From Methylophaga sp. (GTDB lineage: Bacteria; Pseudomonadota; Gammaproteobacteria; Nitrosococcales; Methylophagaceae), in NCBI GenBank assembly GCA_002733715.2, contig NVWQ02000053.1:1-64000 (forward strand): a stretch of DNA of 64,000 nucleotides, given 5' to 3'. The position numbers and the translations under genes are program-made. Each line of letters begins with the position of its first letter. Within the stretch, counting starts at the first letter, position 1. Shown here one piece after another: positions 38,322 through 45,985 of this stretch. The notes under the pieces are model-generated. The model did not search any database. It was given only the letters and a program-made list of their open reading frames with translations, and was not told the origin of the DNA.

Positions 38322-39308
38322 ATGAAGCACTTTTTAGCTGCCGATTTAGGTGGCACTAAAATCTTATTTCAGCTGACGACAGAGCAGGGTGATGTCGTAT
38401 TGGAAAAAGAAGTCGTCAGTGAAAAATACACCAGTTTTGATATGGCCTTGGCTGCATTTTTGGCTGAAGATGAAATTAAAGATCTTGTGATTGATAGTGC
38501 CTGTTTTGCTGTAGCGGGGCCTGTGTCAGGGCGAGATGCAAGTATTACCAATTTACCGTGGCAGATTAATGCCGATCAATTAGCCGAACAGTTTTCTATT
38601 AAACACGTTCATTTATGTAATGACTTTGCGGCAGTGGCTCATGGTATATCTTGTTTAGCTGATGATGAAATTATTACCTTGCAACAAGGTGAGCCGAATG
38701 AAGATGCACCCAGAGTAGTAATCGGAGCAGGCACAGGTTTAGGGCAGGCGATAATGCTGCCTGAAAATGATAGCTGGCGAGTATTAGCCACAGAAGGTGG
38801 CCACACTGATTTTGCGCCTACCGATAGTTTACAAATAGCATTACTAGAACATGTTTTAGAACGCTTTGGCCATGTGTCGTATGAACGAATTGTGTCAGGC
38901 AGTGGTTTGGTGGCTATTTATGAATTCTTATTGATTCATCAAACGCATGAAGAAAATCGAGTATTACGGCAAGTCATGATCAGTGGTGATGCCGCTGCTT
39001 CAATTAGCCAATTTGCACTTGATAAAAAAGATAAAATTGCCGAACAAGCTTTAGATTTATTTATCAAAATATATGGCGCACAGACCGGAAATTTAGCACT
39101 AACCGTGTTGCCAATGGCGGGTTTATATATTGCGGGTGGCATTGCGGCTAAAAATGTTCAACGATTTATTGATGGGCCTTTTCTAGCAGCCTTCTTAGCA
39201 AAAGGTAAGATGGCTAAGCTTATGCACAAAATTCCTGTCCGATTAATCCTACAGCCTAAAGTCGGTTTATTAGGCGCAGTCTTATTAGCCCAAGAAAACG
39301 CTGTATAA
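38322..39308 (+). CDS. glk: Glucokinase (Glk family)
   Basis: Glk phosphorylates glucose with ATP. The 328-residue protein is of the E. coli Glk type: FLAADLGGTKILFQLT at the N-terminus (phosphate loop), CFAVAGPVSG near residue 64, LCNDFAAVAHGI near 98, GAGTGLGQA near 138, TEGGHTDFAP near 158 and GLYIAGGIAAKNVQRF near 268. The ROK-type cysteine motif is absent, which separates it from ROK glucokinases. It follows pgl by 3 bases and precedes apaG by 7. Confidence 0.94.
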   Translation: MKHFLAADLGGTKILFQLTTEQGDVVLEKEVVSEKYTSFDMALAAFLAEDEIKDLVIDSACFAVAGPVSGRDASITNLPWQINADQLAEQFSIKHVHLCNDFAAVAHGISCLADDEIITLQQGEPNEDAPRVVIGAGTGLGQAIMLPENDSWRVLATEGGHTDFAPTDSLQIALLEHVLERFGHVSYERIVSGSGLVAIYEFLLIHQTHEENRVLRQVMISGDAAASISQFALDKKDKIAEQALDLFIKIYGAQTGNLALTVLPMAGLYIAGGIAAKNVQRFIDGPFLAAFLAKGKMAKLMHKIPVRLILQPKVGLLGAVLLAQENAV

Positions 39309-39315
39309 TAAATGT

Positions 39316-39699
39316 ATGACAATAGAAAATAACAATAAAATCTCAATTAATATTCGAACGAATTATCTAGCTAATAAATCTGAACCAGAAAATAAACGTT
39401 ATGTGTTTTCCTACACAATCACCATAAAAAATGCCGGCAATAATTCAGCTAGATTATTATCACGCTATTGGAAAATCACCGGTGGTAATGGCACCGAACA
39501 AGAAGTAGAAGGTGATGGCGTAATAGGGCAGCATCCCTATCTAGCACCAGAACAAGAATTCACCTATACCAGTGCTGCAATGTTAGATACACCCGTGGGC
39601 ATGATGCAAGGTCATTACACGATGATCGATGATGATGGCGGACGTTTTGATGTCGATATTCCAGCTTTTACTTTAGCTGTGCCGCAGACTTTGCATTAA
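39316..39699 (+). CDS. apaG: ApaG domain protein
   Basis: A 127-residue immunoglobulin-like beta-sandwich protein. TNYLANKSEPENKRYVFSYT, YWKITGGNGTEQEVEGDGVI and YTSAAMLDTPVGMMQGHY are ApaG family segments. Function is poorly known; ApaG is usually next to ksgA and apaH, which are not here. It follows glk by 7 bases and sits before mqo, so it may be read from the pgl-glk transcript. Confidence 0.94.
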   Translation: MTIENNNKISINIRTNYLANKSEPENKRYVFSYTITIKNAGNNSARLLSRYWKITGGNGTEQEVEGDGVIGQHPYLAPEQEFTYTSAAMLDTPVGMMQGHYTMIDDDGGRFDVDIPAFTLAVPQTLH

Positions 39700-39728
39700 A
39701 ATCCTGTATAGCTCCGTAATTATTCAAA

Positions 39729-41201
39729 ATGGTTAAAACAACAGATGTTCTACTAGTCGGCGCTGGAGCAATGAGTGCTACCCTTGGCTCGATGCTCAAA
39801 CAGCTCGATCCTTTAGTATCGATAACGATGGTCGAGCGGCTGGATAAGCCACTTCAAGAAAGTAGTGATGGCTGGAACAATGCAGGTACCGGGCATGCTG
39901 CCTACTGTGAATTAAATTACACACCTCTACAAGAGGATGGCAGTGTTAATGTAGATAGAGCATACGGCATTAATGCGCGCTATGAAGTGAGCCTGCAATA
40001 TTGGTCTCATCTTGTTAAATTAGGGGCACTGCCTTCCCCAGAAAATTTTATCAACCCGGTCCCTCATATTAGTTTTGTGTGGGGGAAAGATAACGTTGAT
40101 TTTCTTCGTAAACGCCAGCAAGCGCTGATTGGTCACCCTATGTTTGCGGCTATGGAATTTAGTGATGATTCCAAAGTATTAAATGAGTGGATGCCTTTAG
40201 TTATGCAAGGCCGAGATCCAGACCAAAAAATGGCTGCAACACGCGTTGCATATGGCACGGATGTAAACTTTTCCGCTGTTAGCCGAGGCATGATTGAACA
40301 TTTGCAAAGCCAAGATGATTTTGAACTTTTATTAAATCACGCGGTTAAAGATTTAAAGCAACAGGATGATGGCCGCTGGAATGTCACCATTAAAAATGAA
40401 AAACAAAATACAATAAGCACAATTAACGCAGCATTTGTCTTTATCGGTGCAGGTGGTGCGGCACTACAACTCTTACAAAAAGCGGGAATAGCCAAAGGCT
40501 ATGGTGGCTTTCCTGTAAGTGGTCAATTCTTGGTGTGTAAAAAAGCAGAACTTGTAGAACAACATTTAGCCAAGGTTTACGGTAAAGCCTCTGCCGGTTC
40601 ACCTCCCATGTCTGTGCCACATCTTGATACCCGAATTATTGACGGTGAAAAAGCATTGTTGTTTGGTCCTTTTGCGGGCTTTACTACCAAGTTCTTAAAA
40701 CACGGTTCCGCTTGGGATCTATTTCTGTCTATAAAAGCCGATAATATTTGGCCAATGATAAAAGTCGGCATAAACAACTTTGATCTGATTAGATATCTGG
40801 TCAAACAAGCATTTCAGACACCAAGATCACGCATCAATGCCCTGCGTGAGTATTTACCAGAAGCAAGAGATCAAGATTGGACGTTGCACACAGCAGGGCA
40901 GCGTGTACAAATAATAAAAAAATGCCCCAAACACGGCGGAAAAATAGAATTTGGCACCGAAGTTATTCATACTAGCGATGGCACCCTCGCCGGGCTATTA
41001 GGTGCTTCACCTGGCGCTTCGATTCTAGTGCCCATTATTTTAGAAATTGTCGAACAATGTTTTACTGAGCAACTAGCAACAAAGGAATGGCAAGAGAGAA
41101 TAACAAAAATAATTCCATCTTATGGAATATCCATCGTTTCGCATAAAGACCTCTTTATGTCAATTCGCAACGATACATTGTCCACATTGAAACTCAGTTA
41201 A
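39729..41201 (+). CDS. mqo: Malate:quinone oxidoreductase Mqo
   Basis: Mqo oxidises malate to oxaloacetate with electrons to the quinone pool, an FAD-bearing peripheral membrane enzyme. The 490-residue protein opens with VLLVGAGAMSATLGSMLKQL (the FAD motif) and contains ERLDKPLQESSDGWNNAGTGHAA near residue 36, PVSGQFLVCKK near 265, and the C-terminal LAGLLGASPGASILVPI with the second FAD-contacting loop. Length is nearer to the short Mqo branch than to E. coli (548). It is 29 bases after apaG and is followed by repeat DNA. Confidence 0.95.
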   Translation: MVKTTDVLLVGAGAMSATLGSMLKQLDPLVSITMVERLDKPLQESSDGWNNAGTGHAAYCELNYTPLQEDGSVNVDRAYGINARYEVSLQYWSHLVKLGALPSPENFINPVPHISFVWGKDNVDFLRKRQQALIGHPMFAAMEFSDDSKVLNEWMPLVMQGRDPDQKMAATRVAYGTDVNFSAVSRGMIEHLQSQDDFELLLNHAVKDLKQQDDGRWNVTIKNEKQNTISTINAAFVFIGAGGAALQLLQKAGIAKGYGGFPVSGQFLVCKKAELVEQHLAKVYGKASAGSPPMSVPHLDTRIIDGEKALLFGPFAGFTTKFLKHGSAWDLFLSIKADNIWPMIKVGINNFDLIRYLVKQAFQTPRSRINALREYLPEARDQDWTLHTAGQRVQIIKKCPKHGGKIEFGTEVIHTSDGTLAGLLGASPGASILVPIILEIVEQCFTEQLATKEWQERITKIIPSYGISIVSHKDLFMSIRNDTLSTLKLS

Positions 41202-41222
41202 ATTCACCTTCATAATTCTTCC

Positions 41223-41255
41223 TAAGGGGAATTATGGGGACACAATACTTAATTA
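41223..41255. repeat. GGGGACAC-type repeat remnant
   Basis: The sequence TAAGGGGAATTATGGGGACA continues as CAATACTTAATT. This matches the ends of the GGGGACAC-bearing intergenic repeats often found in genomes with Y1/RAYT transposases. Only one end is visible, so it is a remnant at best. Identification is from memory of the motif. Confidence 0.35.
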
Positions 41256-41428
41256 GAGTTTTGGATAGGAGAATTGAGTTTATTTTCTGTCATCCCGGTA
41301 GGATTTTTAGCCGAGATCTGTGCTCTAAATGTGAGGTTTGTAGTGGTCCACTACAGTTCCCGCTAAAAATCCTGCGGGAATGACGGAGTTGGGTTGAACT
41401 TTTCACCTAGTTCTTTTATCCAAAACTC
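41256..41428. repeat. 12-bp inverted repeat enclosing repeat copy 4
   Basis: GAGTTTTGGATA (41256-41267) and its exact reverse complement TATCCAAAACTC (41417-41428) enclose a GTCATTCC-type unit. The pair may be the two arms of an mqo terminator split by the repeat, or the ends of a larger element. The right arm ends only 4 bases before the stop of the next gene. Confidence 0.45.
41289..41384. repeat. GTCATTCC-type palindromic intergenic repeat, copy 4
   Basis: A 96-base unit from GTCATCCCGGTAGGATTTTTAG to CTAAAAATCCTGCGGGAATGAC. The two ends form a near-perfect 20-bp-plus inverted repeat, and a second short palindrome GTAGTGG/CCACTAC lies in the middle. It sits between mqo and the pentapeptide-repeat gene. 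Confidence 0.7.
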
Positions 41429-41431
41429 AGG

Positions 41432-42289
41432 TTAGTTACATTGCCCTATAGATTGCTCTGTACACACCTGTCCATCAATCCAAATAGCATGATCAAAACG
41501 TACATTATTTAGCTTGCTACCACCTAAATTGGCCTGACTTAGATCGGCATAAGATAAGTCGCTATTACTCAAATCAGCATAACTTAAATCAGCATTTTTT
41601 AGATTAGCACCTTTTAAATTGGTATTTTTCATTTGGCTATAACTGAGGTTGCTTGCATGTAAATCAGCATAGGAAAGATTGGCACTGTTTAATTTTGTAT
41701 TCATTAAGTTGCTTTCAGATAACTGGCTATTTCGTAGTTGAGCATTGCTGAGGTCTTTATTTTCTAGGTTTATTTTTGGTTTTAGACAATTTTCCCAGTT
41801 TATATGTGGGGCGGCAGCTTTGTCACAGCTTGAGAGTGATGTGGGGAATGATTCTGCATAAAAAACACCTATGAAAAGCACCAGGAGACTGAGCGATATA
41901 AGAATAAATGTTGGCCAGAAGAAAGGCTGTTTTCGCTGTCGAAATTTTTGCATAAGTTGGGTGCGGCTTTGGCGTCGATGAATGTCTTCATCACTTTCAA
42001 GTGTTCTACGTTCATTATCACTTCGCTGAGTGGGACTATCATACGATTGTTGTTTGTCCCGCCGGTCAAAACCATTGCGTTCATCAAGTTGTTTAACGGT
42101 ATTTTCACTATGGGTTTTTTGTAGTTCAGGCCATCTTGACAAGGGACGCCAGTTAATTTGGTCTGTGCTGACTTCATCGTTGGTTTTTAGGCGTTGGAGA
42201 GATAATTGGTTATTTATGATCGATACGCTAAAGGGGCCAGTTACTGTGCCTCTATGCTCACGTATATACCATAATATTGAATCGCCCAT
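41432..42289 (-). CDS. GYF-like domain, membrane helix and pentapeptide repeats protein
   Basis: A 285-residue protein in three parts. Residues 1-55 (LWYIREHRGTVTGPFSVSII, ending LSRWPEL) look like a GYF_2 domain, which binds proline-rich or short peptide partners. Residues about 60-130 are charged and low in complexity; about 134-155 (FFWPTFILISLSLLVLFIGV) form one membrane helix. From about 170 to 262 there are tandem pentapeptide repeats A(D/N)LxY, forming a right-handed beta-helix that would face the periplasm. The C-terminus has two cysteines (VCTEQSIGQCN). The domain combination is unusual and its function is unknown. It diverges from the fliK-like gene. Confidence 0.8.
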   Translation of the reverse strand: MGDSILWYIREHRGTVTGPFSVSIINNQLSLQRLKTNDEVSTDQINWRPLSRWPELQKTHSENTVKQLDERNGFDRRDKQQSYDSPTQRSDNERRTLESDEDIHRRQSRTQLMQKFRQRKQPFFWPTFILISLSLLVLFIGVFYAESFPTSLSSCDKAAAPHINWENCLKPKINLENKDLSNAQLRNSQLSESNLMNTKLNSANLSYADLHASNLSYSQMKNTNLKGANLKNADLSYADLSNSDLSYADLSQANLGGSKLNNVRFDHAIWIDGQVCTEQSIGQCN

Positions 42290-42338
42290 GGGTATATACT
42301 AGCATTATCTCTGTATAACTTGAAAATAGGTCACGAAT

Positions 42339-43910
42339 GTGATTATTCCACAGTCAAACAAAAATCATATTGGATTGGTTCAAGATATCCCCAAAACGAT
42401 GCTTGTTGAAAAAGTAATCGGACAACGCATTGAGGCGCGAGTAATGCAGGCTGCAGTTGCAGCTGAGATGGTATCAATAAAAGTGGCCGATAGAGTGTTG
42501 CAATTACGTACGCCTGTTGATTTGCAGGCAGGTCAGAAAATTCAACTGGAATGGGTTGAGCAATCAGGTAAGCTTGTTCTGAAATTGGTTACAGCAGCAG
42601 AAAATAATCAAAAACTCCTCTCAAGCTTGCAAGTGGGTCAACAATTACCTGTTGAAATTTTAAAAGTATTAGCACAAGGGAGGGTGTTAGTTCAGACGCT
42701 TGCGGTGCAGACTTCATTGAATTCAACACAGTCCTTTATTCAGCAATTTGATATTGATATTTCACAGCTTTCAAAACAATTTAAGCTGGGTGATAAGTTA
42801 ATGATGGATATCATCTCAGTTAAACCACTCAATATACGATTACAGTCGAATCTAGGTCATCATCAAATAGTGAATAGATTGCAACAGTTACTTGGGCAAC
42901 AGGCGCTTAACCCAAGTTTAGCGGGATTAATTAGTTCACTACAAAATAAGACTATTCCTGAAGCTATGCAATCGGCTATCAGTAACTTAGTTCAATTTTC
43001 ACTAGATAAAACGGCGGTAACGCAGTTGAATTCTTTAAAACAAGCCATGTCGTTATCAGGCACCTTTTCGGAAAATAAATTGCTGAACCAGCCTACCAGT
43101 AGTAATCAAGATTTTAAGGCAAATTTGGTGAAGGTTTTAGCAGCAATAGAAACCGTAATGTCTCAAGTGCGTGGTTCAGAAAGTGGTGAGAAAATCAATA
43201 AATTGCCTGCACAAGTTTTATCGGCATTGGCATCACAAGGTAAGACAGTAGAGCAGTTATTACATGTTTTATTATCAGGAAAGAATTCTGCCTCGCCAGC
43301 GGCTGTTCAATCGTTGCTTCCTGGTTTGTTGAATAAGGAACAAGCATTGTTGTTAACACAAATATTGTCACAGTCAGGCTCGACTAATGCTGCAACAGCG
43401 GGCAGACAAACACCACTTAATTTGGCTGAGTTGATGGTGATGTTTAAAGAGGTGGAAGGCGTGTATAACAAGGTGCAGTTAAACCAATTGTTAATGCTGA
43501 GAGAGGGCGATAATAGCACGACAACAACGGCGAGTTGGTTATTTGATATTCCTATCAAAGATAAGCAAAACTTAGATTTACTACATATGCAGATTGATCA
43601 GCATAAAAAAGAAAGTGAGCAAGATGATGAAATATGGAATGTTCAGCTGCGTTTAGATACGCAAAACCTAGGACCAGTGCAAGCGACGGTGACATTGGTA
43701 GACGAGGATGTCAAAGTGGTTTTTCGTGCAGAGCGAAATCAAAGTGCGGCTTTATTAGAAGATAATATGGATATGCTTATTGCTTCGTTAAATGCGATAG
43801 GTGTGACATCTAGTCATATGAGTTGTGTTTCTGGCAATGTGGCTGAGGCGACAATAATGGATAAGCATAATCAAATAGAAGCTGTTTCAAGGGTGGATAT
43901 TTCAGTATGA
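42339..43910 (+). CDS. fliK: Flagellar hook-length control FliK-like protein
   Basis: A 523-residue protein starting with GTG at 42339, preceded by AGG at about 8 bases. Its long middle is rich in Gln, Ser and Leu with low similarity, as in FliK. The C-terminal region (about 415-500), with WNVQLRLDTQNLGPVQATVT, VVFRAERNQSAALLEDNMD and LIASLNAIG, is the FliK C-terminal export-switching domain. FliK sets hook length and switches substrate specificity at FlhB. It overlaps the next, FlhB-like gene by 4 bases, a known pairing in this group, and lies on the opposite strand to the main flagellar cluster. Confidence 0.85.
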   Translation: MIIPQSNKNHIGLVQDIPKTMLVEKVIGQRIEARVMQAAVAAEMVSIKVADRVLQLRTPVDLQAGQKIQLEWVEQSGKLVLKLVTAAENNQKLLSSLQVGQQLPVEILKVLAQGRVLVQTLAVQTSLNSTQSFIQQFDIDISQLSKQFKLGDKLMMDIISVKPLNIRLQSNLGHHQIVNRLQQLLGQQALNPSLAGLISSLQNKTIPEAMQSAISNLVQFSLDKTAVTQLNSLKQAMSLSGTFSENKLLNQPTSSNQDFKANLVKVLAAIETVMSQVRGSESGEKINKLPAQVLSALASQGKTVEQLLHVLLSGKNSASPAAVQSLLPGLLNKEQALLLTQILSQSGSTNAATAGRQTPLNLAELMVMFKEVEGVYNKVQLNQLLMLREGDNSTTTTASWLFDIPIKDKQNLDLLHMQIDQHKKESEQDDEIWNVQLRLDTQNLGPVQATVTLVDEDVKVVFRAERNQSAALLEDNMDMLIASLNAIGVTSSHMSCVSGNVAEATIMDKHNQIEAVSRVDISV

Positions 43911-44188
43911 GCAACAATGAGCCACTTCGTGCTATTGCACTGCAATATGATGGTGATAATGCACCTATTGTTACGGCTACGGGTGAAGGGGATATTGCAC
44001 AGGAGATTATCCGCATTGCAAAAGAACATGGCGTGCCTTTGCGAGAGGACATGATGCTAGCAGCATTATTAAGTGATCTAGAACTAGGCGAAGAGATCCC
44101 ACCATTACTTTATCGGGTGATTGCTGAGATTATTGCCTATACTTACTTTATTGCTGGAAAAGTACCCAAAGACTTTAATAGCGATTAA
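43907..44188 (+). CDS. FlhB C-terminal domain homologue (FhlB type)
   Basis: A 93-residue protein matching only the cytoplasmic C-terminal domain of FlhB/YscU. ALQYDGDNAPIVTATGEGDIAQ and IAKEHGVPLREDMMLAALLSDLELGEEIPPLL follow the FlhB plan, but the autocleavage motif NPTH is missing. It overlaps fliK by 4 bases, and FliK and FlhB act together, so it may compete with or assist FlhB in the export switch; this is inference. It ends 4 bases into the DUF2802 gene on the other strand. Confidence 0.88.
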   Translation: MSNNEPLRAIALQYDGDNAPIVTATGEGDIAQEIIRIAKEHGVPLREDMMLAALLSDLELGEEIPPLLYRVIAEIIAYTYFIAGKVPKDFNSD

Positions 44189-44574
44189 TGTAGCTCCTGC
44201 TGATCTTCATTGCCATGAAGGCGGCTGATTAAATGCGCCTCTTCATCACTTAAATTGCAATTGTCGATAAGTTGTTCGACGGCTACACCTTTTCTAGCAA
44301 GGCGAATCGCATGCTCATAGGATTGCGGTGACGAGGTAGTGCCAAGCGAGAGGGTATTGTGTCGTTCTTGCAGTGTAGCCAGTGTTTGTTCGAACTTGTG
44401 GATACGGTCATCTGTGCCCACGGCTCCGGCACATAATACGGATAATTGGCTCTGTAAACCGGCAATTTTGTTTGCTTGTATTTTGTTTAACGTCAATAGC
44501 CGATAGCTAGTAGTGGCGATCACCAGTGTAATAAGTACAAAGGCTGCGGCGATAATCATTGTTGTAGTAATCAT
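44185..44574 (-). CDS. DUF2802 family protein
   Basis: A 129-residue protein with one N-terminal membrane helix (about 3-23, TTMIIAAAFVLITLVIATTS), a coiled coil (KFEQTLATLQERHNT) and a C-terminal region SYEHAIRLARKGVAVEQLID, NCNLSDEEAHLISRLHG. The family often ends the polar flagellar/chemotaxis cluster after cheW in gammaproteobacteria, as here. Function is unknown; it could be a membrane-tethered DNA-binding-like or adaptor protein. Confidence 0.85.
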   Translation of the reverse strand: MITTTMIIAAAFVLITLVIATTSYRLLTLNKIQANKIAGLQSQLSVLCAGAVGTDDRIHKFEQTLATLQERHNTLSLGTTSSPQSYEHAIRLARKGVAVEQLIDNCNLSDEEAHLISRLHGNEDQQELH

Positions 44575-44598
44575 ATTGCTTTACTCCTGATTAGAGTT

Positions 44599-44775
44599 TT
44601 ATACATATTCATCAAATAAACCATGATGAGGTCGTTCAGGTGGGTCTTGATTGTTATCATCATGTGTGTCCTTTTTCGGTTTTTTCTTTTCTTTTTTATC
44701 TTGCTGCTCATTTTGAGACGGCTTTATGGGTAAAGGTGGCACCACCGGTTGACTAGGATTAATATTCTCTGCCAT
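44599..44775 (-). CDS. Short low-complexity protein, 58 residues
   Basis: The ATG at 44775 opens a 58-residue frame ending at 44599. It begins MAENINPSQPVVPPLPIKP, then has a Lys-rich tract (QDKKEKKKPKKD), an acidic stretch (HDDNNQD) and ends GLFDEYV. It is proline- and charge-rich, with no membrane segment. The frame fills the gap between cheW and the DUF2802 gene on the same strand and similar short proteins sit at this place in related clusters, but no strong ribosome site is visible. It is probably real; its function is unknown. Confidence 0.6.
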   Translation of the reverse strand: MAENINPSQPVVPPLPIKPSQNEQQDKKEKKKPKKDTHDDNNQDPPERPHHGLFDEYV

Positions 44776-44802
44776 GACAAATAACCATTCTTCTATATCT
44801 AA

Positions 44803-45279
44803 TCAAAAGCTAGCAAAATCAGCCGTTTCTTCTTCTGATAAAAATTTATCTACGTCAACAATAATAAGTAGGTAATCTTCACGACTACATACACCTTGAA
44901 TAAAACGAGAACTATCATCACTGTTCACACTGGGTGCGGTATCAATTTCAGACTGGTGAAGATAAACAACTTCGGCAACACTATCAACTAACATACCAAT
45001 CACATTGCCATTGACTTCAACAATAATGATTCGAGAAAGGTCATCTGTTTCTTTGGGCATTAATCCAAATCGACTACGTGTATCAATTACTGTGACAACA
45101 CTGCCACGCAGATTGATAATGCCTAATACATAGCTTGGCGCACCTGGGACAGGTGCGATTTCTGTTATGCGTAGCACTTCTTGTACTTGCATAACATTAA
45201 TGCCATAGACCTCATCTCCTAATTGATAGGTTACCCATTGAAGGATTGGATCTGATATTTCATCATCTTGTTGGCTCAT
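44803..45279 (-). CDS. cheW: Chemotaxis coupling protein CheW
   Basis: CheW links chemoreceptors to CheA at the cell pole. The 158-residue protein has a single CheW domain: QWVTYQLGDEVYGINVMQVQEVLR, then APSYVLGIINLRGSVVTVIDTRSRFGL-type residues (LGIINLRGSVVTVIDTR) and MLVDSVAEVVYLHQSEI. Its length matches Pseudomonas CheW (159). It follows the CheW-like gene by about 97 bases, a gap holding two short palindromes. Confidence 0.95.
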   Translation of the reverse strand: MSQQDDEISDPILQWVTYQLGDEVYGINVMQVQEVLRITEIAPVPGAPSYVLGIINLRGSVVTVIDTRSRFGLMPKETDDLSRIIIVEVNGNVIGMLVDSVAEVVYLHQSEIDTAPSVNSDDSSRFIQGVCSREDYLLIIVDVDKFLSEEETADFASF

Positions 45280-45376
45280 TGTTCTTTAACCTTAATACAG
45301 CTGTCTTAAAATACTGCCAAAACAGAGGCAGTTGATGCATATTTAATGCATTGTTCATGCCAGAGTTTACTTTGTT

Positions 45377-45985
45377 TTAGAATGGCTTTATGAGCGCTTC
45401 AATATTAAGAATACTGCACATTTGTTCTAACACAGTCCCGTCTAGCCAAGGCCTTTTACCAGGGTGATGCCGCCATCGCACTTGATCAGGCGACAGTGTA
45501 ACAACACTTTCAATTTTATTACATGCCAATCCCCATTTTCCATTACCAATGCAAATAATAAACTGCGACTTATTTTTACTGTCTTGATACTTGCTAGGCA
45601 AAACAATATTAGCAGTTTCAATCACTTGAATATGCTGTTGATCTTGGCTATATAATCCGAGATACCCGTCTGGTTTGTCAGCTATTTTAGATAAAGACTT
45701 TTCTGGCCACGTTAAAATACCATTTAGATCGTGTAATGGAATTGCTAATTTAAGCCCTTGAACATCGAAGATGAGTGTTTGAAAATCTGAGGTGCGCCAA
45801 TCTTTCTTTTTAACAGCAGGTTTTTCTCGTTCGAACATGTGCTCAACGGTGACAGATGGTTCATCAACCTCAGTCATTATCTCTGCAGGAGTGAGCAACA
45901 TATCTTTCAAATATACCGACAGCGCTTGTTCCTGATCTAGTAGCTGAGTAGGCTTTCTATCTTCGAATGGACTGCTAATAGACAC
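45377..45985 (-). CDS. CheW-domain protein (second CheW-like)
   Basis: A 202-residue protein with an N-terminal extension of about 65 residues and a diverged C-terminal CheW domain (QTLIFDVQGLKLAIPLHDLN, then WGLACNKIESVVTL and KRPWLDGTVLEQMCSILNIEAL). It is the extra CheW-like protein that lies between parA and cheW in the Pseudomonas-type order (ParP-like). It overlaps parA by 11 bases. ParP-like proteins tie chemotaxis arrays to the ParC/ParA polar positioning system, which fits its place here. Confidence 0.85.
   Translation of the reverse strand: MSISSPFEDRKPTQLLDQEQALSVYLKDMLLTPAEIMTEVDEPSVTVEHMFEREKPAVKKKDWRTSDFQTLIFDVQGLKLAIPLHDLNGILTWPEKSLSKIADKPDGYLGLYSQDQQHIQVIETANIVLPSKYQDSKNKSQFIICIGNGKWGLACNKIESVVTLSPDQVRWRHHPGKRPWLDGTVLEQMCSILNIEALIKPF

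Noticed and set aside
42227-42253. Sigma-28 promoter TAAAGGGG-N11-GCCTCTAT upstream of fliK
   Set aside because: Spacing fits, but each half matches the consensus at only about 5 of 8 positions and the site lies inside the pentapeptide-repeat gene.
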